64,000 nucleotides of DNA, from positions 62,001 to 126,000 of the forward strand of contig NZ_JAGGPR010000002.1 in the NCBI RefSeq assembly GCF_018613695.1, given 5' to 3'. A program made the position numbers and the translations under genes. The notes under the pieces were generated by a model. That model was given only the letters and a program-made list of their open reading frames with translations. It made no database searches and was not told the origin of the DNA. Source of the DNA: Arthrobacter sp. ISL-95 (GTDB lineage: Bacteria > Actinomycetota > Actinomycetes > Actinomycetales > Micrococcaceae). Shown in pieces: positions 57,055 to 64,000 of this stretch; the stretch's first letter is position 1, and the number at the start of each line of letters is the position of its first letter.

Positions 57055-58853
57055 TAGTACTTACGCTCCATCGGCTCGTAACGGGTGAAGATGACGGGCT
57101 TCGTCTCAAGACGGATGCCCGCAACAGATTCCGCCGAGGAGTCGACGGTGACGGAAGTGTCCAGGTAAGCCATGGAGTGCTTCATGAACTTTTCGTCATT
57201 GCGGTCCGGGAAGTCCTCGCGGTAGTGGCCACCGCGCGACTCTTCACGGTGCAGTGCACCAACGGTCATAACCTTGGCCATGTCCAGCAGGAAGCCCAGT
57301 TCCACTGCTTCCAGGAGATCCAGGTTGAAGCGCTTGCCCTTGTCCTGAACCGTGACGTGCTTGTAACGCTCTTCGAAGGAAGCGATGTCGCGGAGTACCT
57401 GTTCCAGGGATTCCTTGGTGCGGAACACCTGCATGTTGGCGTCCATGGTGTCCTGCAGTTCCTTGCGGATCTGCGCAACACGCTCGGTGCCGTTGCCGGT
57501 GAGCAGGCCGTCCAGGATGCCGCGGGTCATTGCCTCGGGGTCCTCGGGGAGCTCAACGTAGTCAGCGGTCTTCGAGTACTCCGCAGCCGCGATACCGGCG
57601 CGCTTACCGAAGACGTTGATGTCCAGGAGCGAGTTGGTGCCGAGGCGGTTTGAGCCGTGCACGGACACGCAAGCAACTTCACCGGCTGCGTAGAGGCCCG
57701 GGACGATCGTGTCGTTGTCCTGGAGCACTTCAGTGGTGATGTTCGTGGGGATGCCACCCATGGCGTAGTGCGCAGTGGGGAACACAGGAACGGGATCGGT
57801 GAACGGTTCCACACCAAGGTAGGTGCGCGCGAACTCCGTGATGTCCGGAAGCTTGGCCTCGATGTGTGCAGGCTCAAGGTGGGTCAGGTCCAGCAGAACG
57901 TAGTCCTTGTTTGGACCACAACCGCGGCCTTCGCGCACTTCGTTGGCCATGGCGCGGGCCACGATGTCACGGGGTGCAAGGTCCTTGATGGTGGGGGCAT
58001 AGCGCTCCATGAAGCGCTCACCTTCAGAGTTACGCAGGATGGCACCTTCACCACGTGCGCCCTCGGTGAGGAGGATGCCAAGGCCGGCGAGGCCGGTCGG
58101 GTGGAACTGGAAGAACTCCATGTCTTCCAGGGGGATGCCGCGGCGGAACGCGATGCCCATGCCGTCACCGGTGAGGGTGTGGGCGTTGGACGTGGTCTTG
58201 AAAACCTTGCCGGCGCCGCCGGAGGCGAACACCACGGACTTGGCCTGGAAGACGTGCAGTTCACCGGAAGCGAGGTCATAAGAGACCACGCCGGCAACAC
58301 GCTTCTGCTTGTACGGGGTTCCGTCTTCGCGTACGGCGTCTTCTTCGACGATCAACAGGTCAAGGACGTAGTACTCGTTGTAGAACTCAACGTTGTGCTT
58401 GACGCAGTTTTGGTACAGCGTCTGGAGGATCATGTGGCCGGTACGGTCAGCTGCGTAGCAAGCACGGCGAACGGGTGCCTTGCCGTGATCGCGAGTGTGG
58501 CCACCGAAGCGGCGCTGGTCAATCCGGCCCTCGGGCGTGCGGTTGAACGGCAGGCCCATCTTTTCCAGGTCCAGCACGGCGTCAATGGCTTCTTTAGCCA
58601 TGACCTCGGCGGCATCCTGGTCAACCAGGTAGTCGCCACCCTTGATGGTGTCAAAGGTGTGCCACTCCCAGTTGTCTTCTTCGACGTTGGCCAGCGCTGC
58701 GCACATTCCACCTTGGGCTGCACCGGTGTGCGAGCGGGTGGGGTAGAGCTTGGTCAGTACCGCGGTGCGTGCTCGCTGACCGGATTCGATCGCGGCGCGC
58801 ATGCCGGCGCCACCTGCACCGACAATGACGACGTCGTACTTATGGACCTGCAT
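57054..58853 (-). CDS. sdhA: Succinate dehydrogenase flavoprotein subunit
   Basis: Oxidises succinate to fumarate at the membrane. The 599-residue protein has [21 protein letters not shown] for FAD near residue 10, the flavin-linking histidine in [16 protein letters not shown] near 45, and [20 protein letters not shown]. The catalytic-arginine region is [16 protein letters not shown] 58853 is the start rather than the TTG-type extension upstream. It overlaps sdhB by one base. Confidence 0.97.
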   Translation of the reverse strand: MQVHKYDVVIVGAGGAGMRAAIESGQRARTAVLTKLYPTRSHTGAAQGGMCAALANVEEDNWEWHTFDTIKGGDYLVDQDAAEVMAKEAIDAVLDLEKMGLPFNRTPEGRIDQRRFGGHTRDHGKAPVRRACYAADRTGHMILQTLYQNCVKHNVEFYNEYYVLDLLIVEEDAVREDGTPYKQKRVAGVVSYDLASGELHVFQAKSVVFASGGAGKVFKTTSNAHTLTGDGMGIAFRRGIPLEDMEFFQFHPTGLAGLGILLTEGARGEGAILRNSEGERFMERYAPTIKDLAPRDIVARAMANEVREGRGCGPNKDYVLLDLTHLEPAHIEAKLPDITEFARTYLGVEPFTDPVPVFPTAHYAMGGIPTNITTEVLQDNDTIVPGLYAAGEVACVSVHGSNRLGTNSLLDINVFGKRAGIAAAEYSKTADYVELPEDPEAMTRGILDGLLTGNGTERVAQIRKELQDTMDANMQVFRTKESLEQVLRDIASFEERYKHVTVQDKGKRFNLDLLEAVELGFLLDMAKVMTVGALHREESRGGHYREDFPDRNDEKFMKHSMAYLDTSVTVDSSAESVAGIRLETKPVIFTRYEPMERKY

Positions 58854-58953
58854 ACCAGATGCTCTCTCTTTCAAAAATTCAGATGGTCGGCGGAGGCTGC
58901 TCCGCTACGTCAGGCGAACCGGCTTGCTCGGGGGAGTAAACCGGAAGGCGCCG

Positions 58954-59430
58954 CTACGGGGCCGGGCAGAAACCACCAGGCAACTGAACGCCGTCGACGA
59001 CGGGGCACGGGTTGAAGGTGAAGATCACCAGCGTGCCGAGGATGATGATGACCAGGGTGGCCGCGTAGAGGACCATCTTGAGCCAGAAGCGCGTGGAATC
59101 CTTCTCGGCGTAGTCGTTGATGATGGTGCGGACGCCGTTGGTGCCGTGCAGCATGGCAAGCCACAGCATGGCCAGGTCCCAGAACTGCCAGAACGGATCG
59201 GCCCACTTGCCGGCAACAAAGCCGAAGTCGATTGCGTGGATGCCCTCGCCTACCAGCAGGTTCACGAACAGGTGGCCGAAGATCAGCACCACCAGGACGA
59301 TGCCGGACAGACGCATGAACAGCCAGGCGATCATTTCGAAGTTGCCACGGCTGGAGCCGGTGCGGTTGTACTTCGGTGCGATCTTCCCGCCGCCGATTTT
59401 TCCACTGCGTGGGGATTCGATGGTTGTCAT
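58954..59430 (-). CDS. sdhD: Succinate dehydrogenase membrane anchor subunit
   Basis: A 158-residue hydrophobic subunit with three membrane helices (NFEMIAWLFMRLSGIVLVVLIFGHLFVNLL, WDLAMLWLAMLHGTNGVRTIINDY and VLYAATLVIIILGTLVIFTF). The conserved HxxxG haem/quinone-pocket context GHLFVNL and MLHGTNGVR is present. It follows sdhC by three bases and precedes sdhA by 100 bases. Confidence 0.92.
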   Translation of the reverse strand: MTTIESPRSGKIGGGKIAPKYNRTGSSRGNFEMIAWLFMRLSGIVLVVLIFGHLFVNLLVGEGIHAIDFGFVAGKWADPFWQFWDLAMLWLAMLHGTNGVRTIINDYAEKDSTRFWLKMVLYAATLVIIILGTLVIFTFNPCPVVDGVQLPGGFCPAP

Positions 59431-59433
59431 GGC

Positions 59434-59814
59434 TTAGTGGCCTCCCAGCGCGAGGGACAGGTGGCGGATAGCGAAGCCTGCGAACGTGACAAGCCACAGT
59501 GCAAGCACGACCCACAGCAACTGGCGCTGGTACTTAGCGCCCTTCTTCCAGAAGTCGATGGCGATCACACGCAGGCCGTTGAAGGCGTGGAAGATGATCG
59601 CGGCGACCAGGCCCGTTTCACCCAGGGCCATGAGGGGGTTCTTGTAGGCGCCAATGACGGCGGTGTAGGCCTCAGGGGACACGCGCACCAATGAGGTGTC
59701 CAGCACATGGACCAACAAGAAGAAAAAGATCACTACACCTGTAATGCGGTGTCCAACCCAGGACCACATGCCTTCACGGCCGCGGTACAAGGTGCCAGCT
59801 GGTTTTGTCGGCAC
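59434..59814 (-). CDS. sdhC: Succinate dehydrogenase cytochrome b subunit
   Basis: First gene of the sdh operon. The 126-residue protein has the family signature RGREGMWSWVGHRITGVVIFFFLLVHVLDTSLVR near residue 10, with the haem-ligand-type histidine, and HAFNGLRVIAIDFWKKG near 80. Three membrane helices are predicted. It anchors the complex and forms part of the menaquinone site. Confidence 0.93.
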   Translation of the reverse strand: MPTKPAGTLYRGREGMWSWVGHRITGVVIFFFLLVHVLDTSLVRVSPEAYTAVIGAYKNPLMALGETGLVAAIIFHAFNGLRVIAIDFWKKGAKYQRQLLWVVLALWLVTFAGFAIRHLSLALGGH

Positions 59815-59903
59815 TGATTAAACCTTCCTGCAACACAGCGGCGCTGGCATGGGATCCACGCGGGGGGAACGCCTGCTGCGAGAGCACTCGTAGCTCACGC
59901 CTA

Positions 59904-59932
59904 AATCTAGGCTTCGCTAACAGCATATTCAA
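59904..59932 (-). promoter_or_regulatory. sdh operon promoter candidate
   Basis: On the minus strand TTGAAT (complement of 59927-59932) and TAGATT (complement of 59904-59909) are separated by 17 bases, about 90 bases before sdhC. GCCTAAATCTAGGC (59899-59912), a partial palindrome, overlaps the -10 and could be a regulator site. Confidence 0.5.
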
Positions 59933-60068
59933 TTTAGGACGGGCTTCTCTCCTTGTTAATTCCATGTTTCCTGCCCAAATTCAGGCGATTTTTGGGAACT
60001 GCCTGAGACGAACGCCACACGTGTGTCCTGCTGCGGGGCTTCCCGCCGGCACAGGATAAAGTGTTGCG

Positions 60069-61202
60069 GTGAGTACAGAAGACGCGAAATACCCGGAATC
60101 GCCATTGAACCGCTTCCATGCGGTTATTCCGGCGGGCGGTGTGGGGACCCGGCTATGGCCACTCTCGCGTGCCGCTGCGCCCAAGTTCCTCCACGACCTG
60201 ACCGGTTCCGGCAGCACGTTGTTGAGGGCTACATATGACCGCCTGGAGCCGCTGGCCGGCGAACGGGTCCTTGTTGTAACCGGCGAGGCGCACCGCGCCG
60301 CCGTGTGCCGCCAACTCCCCGAAATAGGGGACGACGAATTGGTGCTGGAGAGCGAGCCCAAGGACTCCGGTGCCGCAATCGGCCTTGCCGCCGCCATCCT
60401 TTACCGCCGCGATCCTGACACCATCATGGGTTCCTTCGCTGCGGACCAGGTCATCAGCCCGGACGATCTCTTCCTGGAGACCGTGCGCGAGGCCATCTTT
60501 ACTGCGGCCACCGGCAAGATCGTCACCATCGGCATCAAGCCCACCCACCCTTCCACCGGATTCGGGTACATCCGTTCCGGTGCGGCCCTGAACGTGGAAG
60601 GCGCCCCGAACGCTCTTGCTGTTGCGGAGTTCGTGGAGAAGCCCAGCCAGGAAGTGGCCAACAAATATGTTGAGGCAGGGGACTACGTCTGGAATGCCGG
60701 CATGTTCGTGGCTCCCGTTGCGCTCATGCTTAAGCACCTTGAGGCCAACCAGCCGGAACTGTTCAAGGGCCTGCAGGAAATCGCCGAGGCCTGGGACACT
60801 CCGCAGCGCGGGGAAGTGACATCGCGCGTGTGGCCGACGCTGCCGAAGATTGCCATCGACTACGCCGTCGCGGAGCCCGCAGCGGAAGCCGGCGATGTCG
60901 CCGTCGTGCCTGGTACTTTCCGTTGGGACGACGTTGGCGACTTTGCCGCGATCGGCCGCCTCAACAACGCAGGCGACGTCGATGAAGTAACGGTCCTTGG
61001 CGAGGGCGCTCGTGTGTTCGCCGAGAATGCCAGCGGCGTGGTGGTCTCCGATACCAAGCGCGTCATTGCCTTGATCGGCATCAAGGACGTGGTCATCGTG
61101 GACACTCCGGACGCACTCCTGGTCACCACCAAGGAGCACGCGCAGCTGGTCAAGGGCACTGTTGATGCCCTGAAAGCCAGCGGCGATACGGACGTGCTGT
61201 AG
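60069..61202 (+). CDS. manC: Mannose-1-phosphate guanylyltransferase
   Basis: Makes GDP-mannose from mannose-1-phosphate and GTP for glycan and lipid mannosylation. The 377-residue protein has the pyrophosphorylase signature VIPAGGVGTRLWPLSRAAAPKFLHDL near residue 18, with FVEKPSQE and YVWNAGMFV as the sugar-site motifs. It is the short form without a phosphomannose isomerase domain. GTG 60069 is used. It is monocistronic and followed by a hairpin. The 255 bases before it hold the divergent sdh promoter. Confidence 0.95.
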   Translation: MSTEDAKYPESPLNRFHAVIPAGGVGTRLWPLSRAAAPKFLHDLTGSGSTLLRATYDRLEPLAGERVLVVTGEAHRAAVCRQLPEIGDDELVLESEPKDSGAAIGLAAAILYRRDPDTIMGSFAADQVISPDDLFLETVREAIFTAATGKIVTIGIKPTHPSTGFGYIRSGAALNVEGAPNALAVAEFVEKPSQEVANKYVEAGDYVWNAGMFVAPVALMLKHLEANQPELFKGLQEIAEAWDTPQRGEVTSRVWPTLPKIAIDYAVAEPAAEAGDVAVVPGTFRWDDVGDFAAIGRLNNAGDVDEVTVLGEGARVFAENASGVVVSDTKRVIALIGIKDVVIVDTPDALLVTTKEHAQLVKGTVDALKASGDTDVL

Positions 61203-61220
61203 TACATCTGCTTATACCGT

Positions 61221-61274
61221 GAGCCACCTCTTTGGTTGTCCTGCGTCTGAACGCGGCGTAACCAAGAGGTGGCT
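61221..61274 (+). terminator. Hairpin terminator after manC
   Basis: AGCCACCTCTTTGGTT (61222-61237) pairs with AACCAAGAGGTGGCT (61260-61274) with one bulged T, followed by TTCGTTCTT. Confidence 0.82.
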
Positions 61275-61312
61275 TTCGTTCTTCGGGTGGCGTGCATGGC
61301 TAGAGTTGTGAC

Positions 61313-62518
61313 GTGCGCAATTACACCACTGAAACCGAGCCCGCTCCCGTTGTGAGTCCTTGGGTTGATGAACTCCTCCCCGGACTCATTGATTTCCGGC
61401 GTGACCTCCACGCGCACCCGGAGCTGTCCTTCAAGGAGTTCCGCACCACGGACAAGCTGGTGGAGCGTCTGGAAGCAGCCGGGTTGAAGCCGCGGCGGCT
61501 GGAGGAGACCGGGCTAACGGTTGACGTGGGTGAGGGCCCCATTGCCACGGCTCTCCGCGGTGACATTGACGCCTTGCCGATCATTGAGGAAACCGGCCTG
61601 CCGTTCGCGTCGAAGAACCACGGCGTTACCCACGCTTGCGGGCACGATGTCCACACCACCGCCATGCTCGGCATCGCCTTGACGCTGCAGCGGATGCACA
61701 AGAACAATCCGCTGGGCGGCACGGTCCGGATCATTTTCCAGCCTGCCGAGGAAACCATGCCGGGTGGCGCGCTGTCCTGCATTGAGCAGGGAGTGCTCGA
61801 AGGAGTGCCGCGTATCCTGGCTCTGCACTGTGACCCCCGGATCAACGTAGGCCAGATCGGCACGCGTATCGGCGCTATCACCTCGGCCTCGGACACCATC
61901 AAAATTGAGCTCTCCGGCCGCGGTGGGCACACCTCACGGCCGCACCTGACCGAGGACCTCGTATTCGCGCTGGCTCAAATAGCGGTCAACGTTCCGGCCG
62001 TCCTTTCCAGACGGGTTGATGTCCGCAGCGGAGTGTCGGTGGTGTGGGGCCAGATCTCGGCCGGCTCAGCACCAAACGCCATCCCGGGCTCCGGCTACAT
62101 GGCCGGCACCATGCGTTGCCTGGATCGCGATGCCTGGCACAGCGCGGGGGAGTTGCTGGACGACGTCGTGCGGCAGGTCGCCGCGCCCTACGGCGTGGAC
62201 GTCCACCTTGAGCACACCCGCGGCGTGCCGCCCGTAGTGAACTCCGAGCATGAGACGGCCCTCATCGAGGCCTCCGCACGCGCGGAACTGGGTGAGAATG
62301 CAGTGGTCCTCACGCCGCAGTCCATGGGTGGCGAGGACTTCGCCTGGTTCCTTGCCGACCTTCCCGGAGCCATGATGCGCCTGGGCACGCACACCCCCGG
62401 GGGCGAAGAGTACGATCTCCACCGCGGTGACTTCATCGTTGACGAGCGTGCCCTTGGCTACGCCATCCGCGTCCTGACCGCAGCTGCCCTGCGCACCATC
62501 CGCGACCTCCAGCAGTAA
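61313..62518 (+). CDS. M20D-family amidohydrolase (N-acyl/hippurate-type)
   Basis: A 401-residue dinuclear-metal amidohydrolase of the IAA-amino-acid hydrolase/HipO group, which frees amino acids from N-acyl forms. FRRDLHAHPELSFKEF near residue 30, RGDIDALPIIEETGLPFAS and HACGHDVHTTAMLG supply metal ligands. Others are FQPAEETMPGGA and the C-terminal MGGEDFAWFL. A lid domain sits in the middle (SGRGGHTSRPHLTEDLV). GTG 61313 is used. The substrate is unknown. It is monocistronic and ends directly at a family A repeat. Confidence 0.93.
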   Translation: MRNYTTETEPAPVVSPWVDELLPGLIDFRRDLHAHPELSFKEFRTTDKLVERLEAAGLKPRRLEETGLTVDVGEGPIATALRGDIDALPIIEETGLPFASKNHGVTHACGHDVHTTAMLGIALTLQRMHKNNPLGGTVRIIFQPAEETMPGGALSCIEQGVLEGVPRILALHCDPRINVGQIGTRIGAITSASDTIKIELSGRGGHTSRPHLTEDLVFALAQIAVNVPAVLSRRVDVRSGVSVVWGQISAGSAPNAIPGSGYMAGTMRCLDRDAWHSAGELLDDVVRQVAAPYGVDVHLEHTRGVPPVVNSEHETALIEASARAELGENAVVLTPQSMGGEDFAWFLADLPGAMMRLGTHTPGGEEYDLHRGDFIVDERALGYAIRVLTAAALRTIRDLQQ

Positions 62519-62586
62519 ACCCAACTGAGTCGCAGTTAAGCGCGTTTTGAGCTCTCAGAACGCGCTTAGATGCGACTCAGTTGGGT
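62519..62586. repeat. Intergenic inverted repeat, family A copy 3
   Basis: ACCCAACTGAGTCGCA (62519-62534) and TGCGACTCAGTTGGGT (62571-62586) are perfect arms. An inner stem TAAGCGCGTT/AACGCGCTTA (62537-62546 and 62559-62568) makes one long hairpin that begins right after the M20 stop codon. It matches the 33.7-kb copy over both stem parts. Confidence 0.88.
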
Positions 62587-62607
62587 TCTTTGGGCGCAGG
62601 TCAGTTG

Positions 62608-62626
62608 TGCGCAATTGAATTGTGCA
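62608..62626. promoter_or_regulatory. OhrR operator
   Basis: TGCGCAATTGAATTGTGCA is a 19-bp palindrome around a central G with one mismatched pair, 15 bases before the ohrR start. AT-rich CAATT half sites are typical for OhrR, which would autoregulate and control ohr. Confidence 0.78.
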
Positions 62627-62640
62627 CTATCGTTTTAGTC

Positions 62641-63075
62641 ATGAGTGATGCACCCCGCCTCCGCCACCAGGTCTGCTTTGCGCTGTACTCGGCGTCCAAA
62701 GCTGCGACGGCGGTCTACCGCCCCGTGTTGGAGGACTTCGGCCTGACGTACCCGCAGTACCTGGTGATGCTGGTGCTCTGGGAGCAGGAACCGCGCAGTG
62801 TTCGTGAACTCGGTGCGGAGCTGGGCTTGGACTCCGGAACGTTGTCACCCCTGCTCAAGCGCTTGGAGGCCATGGGATTGGTGGAGCGCCACCGCTCGGC
62901 CGAGGATGAGCGGCGTGTGGATGTTGTCCTGACCGACGCCGGCACCGCCTTGAGTGACCGCGCCCAGGCTGTACCCCAGCGCCTCGCTGACGCCGCCGGC
63001 CTCTCGCCCGCGGAAATCGGGCAGCTGCACGCCACACTGGGCAAGCTCACGTCAGCCCTCAACAGCTCACTCTGA
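62641..63075 (+). CDS. ohrR: Organic-hydroperoxide-sensing MarR-family regulator OhrR
   Basis: A 144-residue MarR-family repressor. The peroxide-sensing cysteine is Cys12 in LRHQVCFALYSASKA, the conserved OhrR position. The winged helix is at about 55-100 (RSVRELGAELGLDSGTLSPLLKRLEAMGLVERHRSAEDERRV). ATG 62641 is used. An in-frame extension upstream crosses the operator. Oxidation of Cys12 by organic peroxides would release it from the upstream palindrome and derepress ohr. Confidence 0.93.
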   Translation: MSDAPRLRHQVCFALYSASKAATAVYRPVLEDFGLTYPQYLVMLVLWEQEPRSVRELGAELGLDSGTLSPLLKRLEAMGLVERHRSAEDERRVDVVLTDAGTALSDRAQAVPQRLADAAGLSPAEIGQLHATLGKLTSALNSSL

Positions 63076-63129
63076 ACAGACCTCCCGGAAAATCCCGGGA
63101 TATCCCTTCCCGAAGAGAACGGAAACACC

Positions 63130-63561
63130 ATGAAGACTCTTTACACTGCCGAGGCATTGGCGTCGGGCGAAGGCCGCGACGGCAACGCCCGCACCAACGA
63201 CGGCAAACTGGATGTCGCCCTCGCAAGCCCGGTGGAACTGGGAGGCAACGGCGAAGGAACCAACCCTGAGCAGCTGTTCGCTGCCGGTTACGCCGCGTGC
63301 TTCCACTCTGCTTTGCGCTTGGTGGGCCGCAAGGAACGCGTCGACCTCAGCGATTCAGCAGTTGCCGCCAAAATCCACTTCGGTGCACTGACGGACAGTG
63401 AAGGCTACGGCTTGGCCGCCGAACTCGAGATCGCCCTGCCCGCGCTGGGCCGCACCACCGCTGAAGAACTGATGGCTAAAGCGCACCAAATTTGCCCGTA
63501 CTCCAACGCAACCCGCGGCAACATGGCCGTTGACCTCAAGCTCGTGGAGTTCGCAGCATGA
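63130..63561 (+). CDS. ohr: Organic hydroperoxide resistance protein (Ohr)
   Basis: A thiol peroxidase of the OsmC/Ohr fold, 143 residues, that reduces fatty-acid and other organic hydroperoxides. The two catalytic cysteines are Cys57 (GYAACFHSAL) and Cys122 (HQICPYSNATRGN). NPEQLFAAGYAACF is the family hallmark. It is 54 bases downstream of ohrR in the same direction and overlaps the following reductase gene by four bases (ATGA). Confidence 0.96.
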   Translation: MKTLYTAEALASGEGRDGNARTNDGKLDVALASPVELGGNGEGTNPEQLFAAGYAACFHSALRLVGRKERVDLSDSAVAAKIHFGALTDSEGYGLAAELEIALPALGRTTAEELMAKAHQICPYSNATRGNMAVDLKLVEFAA

Positions 63562-64000
63562 GCGCCGTTGCAATCGAAACCCGCGAAATCCAGCTCGCCT
63601 CCCGCCCGGTTGGCCGTCCGGCTCCGGAGAACTTCCGGCTGGCAGCAGCGCAGCTCCCTGAGCTTGCCGAGGGCCAGCTCCTGGTGAAGAACCAGTTCAT
63701 GTCCGTGGACCCTTACATGCGCGGCCGCATGAACGACGTCAAGTCCTACTCGGCCCCGTTCCGCCTGGATACAGCGCTCGACGGCGGTGCGGTAGGTGAG
63801 GTGATCGCGTCCCGTTCGGACGCGCACAAGGTGGGTGACGTCGTCGTGCATCAACTCGGCTGGCGTGAGCATGCAGTGGTGGACGCCGCAGCAACAACAC
63901 CGGTCCCGTCGGGACTGGCTCCTACCTCCGCTTTCCTTGGCGCTCTGGGCATGACAGGCCTGACCGCTTACGCCGGATTGCTGAAGGTCGCTGAGTTCAA
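63558..64000 (+). CDS. NADP-dependent medium-chain reductase (CurA/leukotriene-B4 dehydrogenase-like), partial
   Basis: A frame open to the window end, at least 147 residues. The start ATG overlaps the ohr stop. The N-terminal part has the MDR (GroES-like) fold of the alkenal/one oxidoreductase branch: LLVKNQFMSVDPYMRGRMND, then GGAVGEVIASRSDAHKVGDVVVH and LGALGMTGLTAYAGLL. Such enzymes reduce the double bond of alpha,beta-unsaturated aldehydes and ketones, which are products of lipid peroxidation. This fits its coupling to ohr. The nucleotide-binding half lies outside the window. Confidence 0.85.
   Translation, partial: MSAVAIETREIQLASRPVGRPAPENFRLAAAQLPELAEGQLLVKNQFMSVDPYMRGRMNDVKSYSAPFRLDTALDGGAVGEVIASRSDAHKVGDVVVHQLGWREHAVVDAAATTPVPSGLAPTSAFLGALGMTGLTAYAGLLKVAEF

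Overview
The window is ordinary chromosomal DNA from a high-GC actinobacterium, most likely a member of the Micrococcaceae such as Arthrobacter or Paenarthrobacter. Pointers are the uniformly high third-position GC, the single-chain 740-residue isocitrate dehydrogenase, a two-gene OhrR/Ohr module, an sdhCDAB operon, frequent GTG and TTG starts, and many soil-type catabolic modules. I see no integrase, transposase, phage gene, CRISPR array, rRNA or tRNA. The genus is an inference.

Region by region. 1-3.2 kb: a caa3-type oxidase assembly protein (CtaG family) and isocitrate dehydrogenase. 3.3-9.9 kb: an aminophosphonate cluster. A minus-strand operon (FAD oxidoreductase, phnD, phnC, phnE, then a sarcosine-oxidase-like flavoprotein) diverges from a GntR regulator and a phosphonatase-like HAD enzyme, with a palindromic operator between them. 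10-11.6 kb: DoxX and a Gfo/Idh/MocA dehydrogenase. 11.6-12.8 kb: a non-coding tandem array of a roughly 161-bp GC-rich unit, next to a frameshifted small membrane-protein gene. 13.3-18.5 kb: two MacB/LolD-type ABC systems arranged tail to tail. 18.6-25.7 kb: a secreted pectate lyase and a ChvE/GguAB-type sugar ABC transporter with a ROK repressor.

26-33 kb: a lysine catabolic cluster. It holds a 5-aminovaleramidase-like nitrilase, a PucR-type regulator, an alanine-racemase-family enzyme, an APC permease and a lysine 2-monooxygenase (DavB). A gamma-class carbonic-anhydrase-like protein follows. 33.8-37.2 kb: one-carbon metabolism (purU, glyA, folD), with a ZTP riboswitch candidate ahead of glyA. 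37.3-42.4 kb: a DesK/NarL-type two-component system, a SHOCT-domain protein and an ABC-2 drug-type exporter. 42.5-46.2 kb: an MHS-family transporter and a C45-type acyltransferase/hydrolase under a divergent LacI regulator. 46.2-50.7 kb: a membrane protein, exonuclease III, trpS, a 2H phosphoesterase, a YihY/BrkB protein and a 50-residue membrane peptide.

50.7-55.3 kb: a 1034-residue two-domain glycosidase diverging from an orphan sugar-binding lipoprotein. 55.3-59.8 kb: an alpha/beta hydrolase and sdhCDAB. 60-64 kb: manC, an M20 amidohydrolase, ohrR, ohr and the start of a medium-chain reductase.

Two themes link distant loci. First, the pectate lyase and the two-domain glycosidase/binding-protein promoters share a LacI-like operator core, suggesting one plant-polysaccharide regulon. 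Second, at least two families of intergenic inverted repeats recur across the window.
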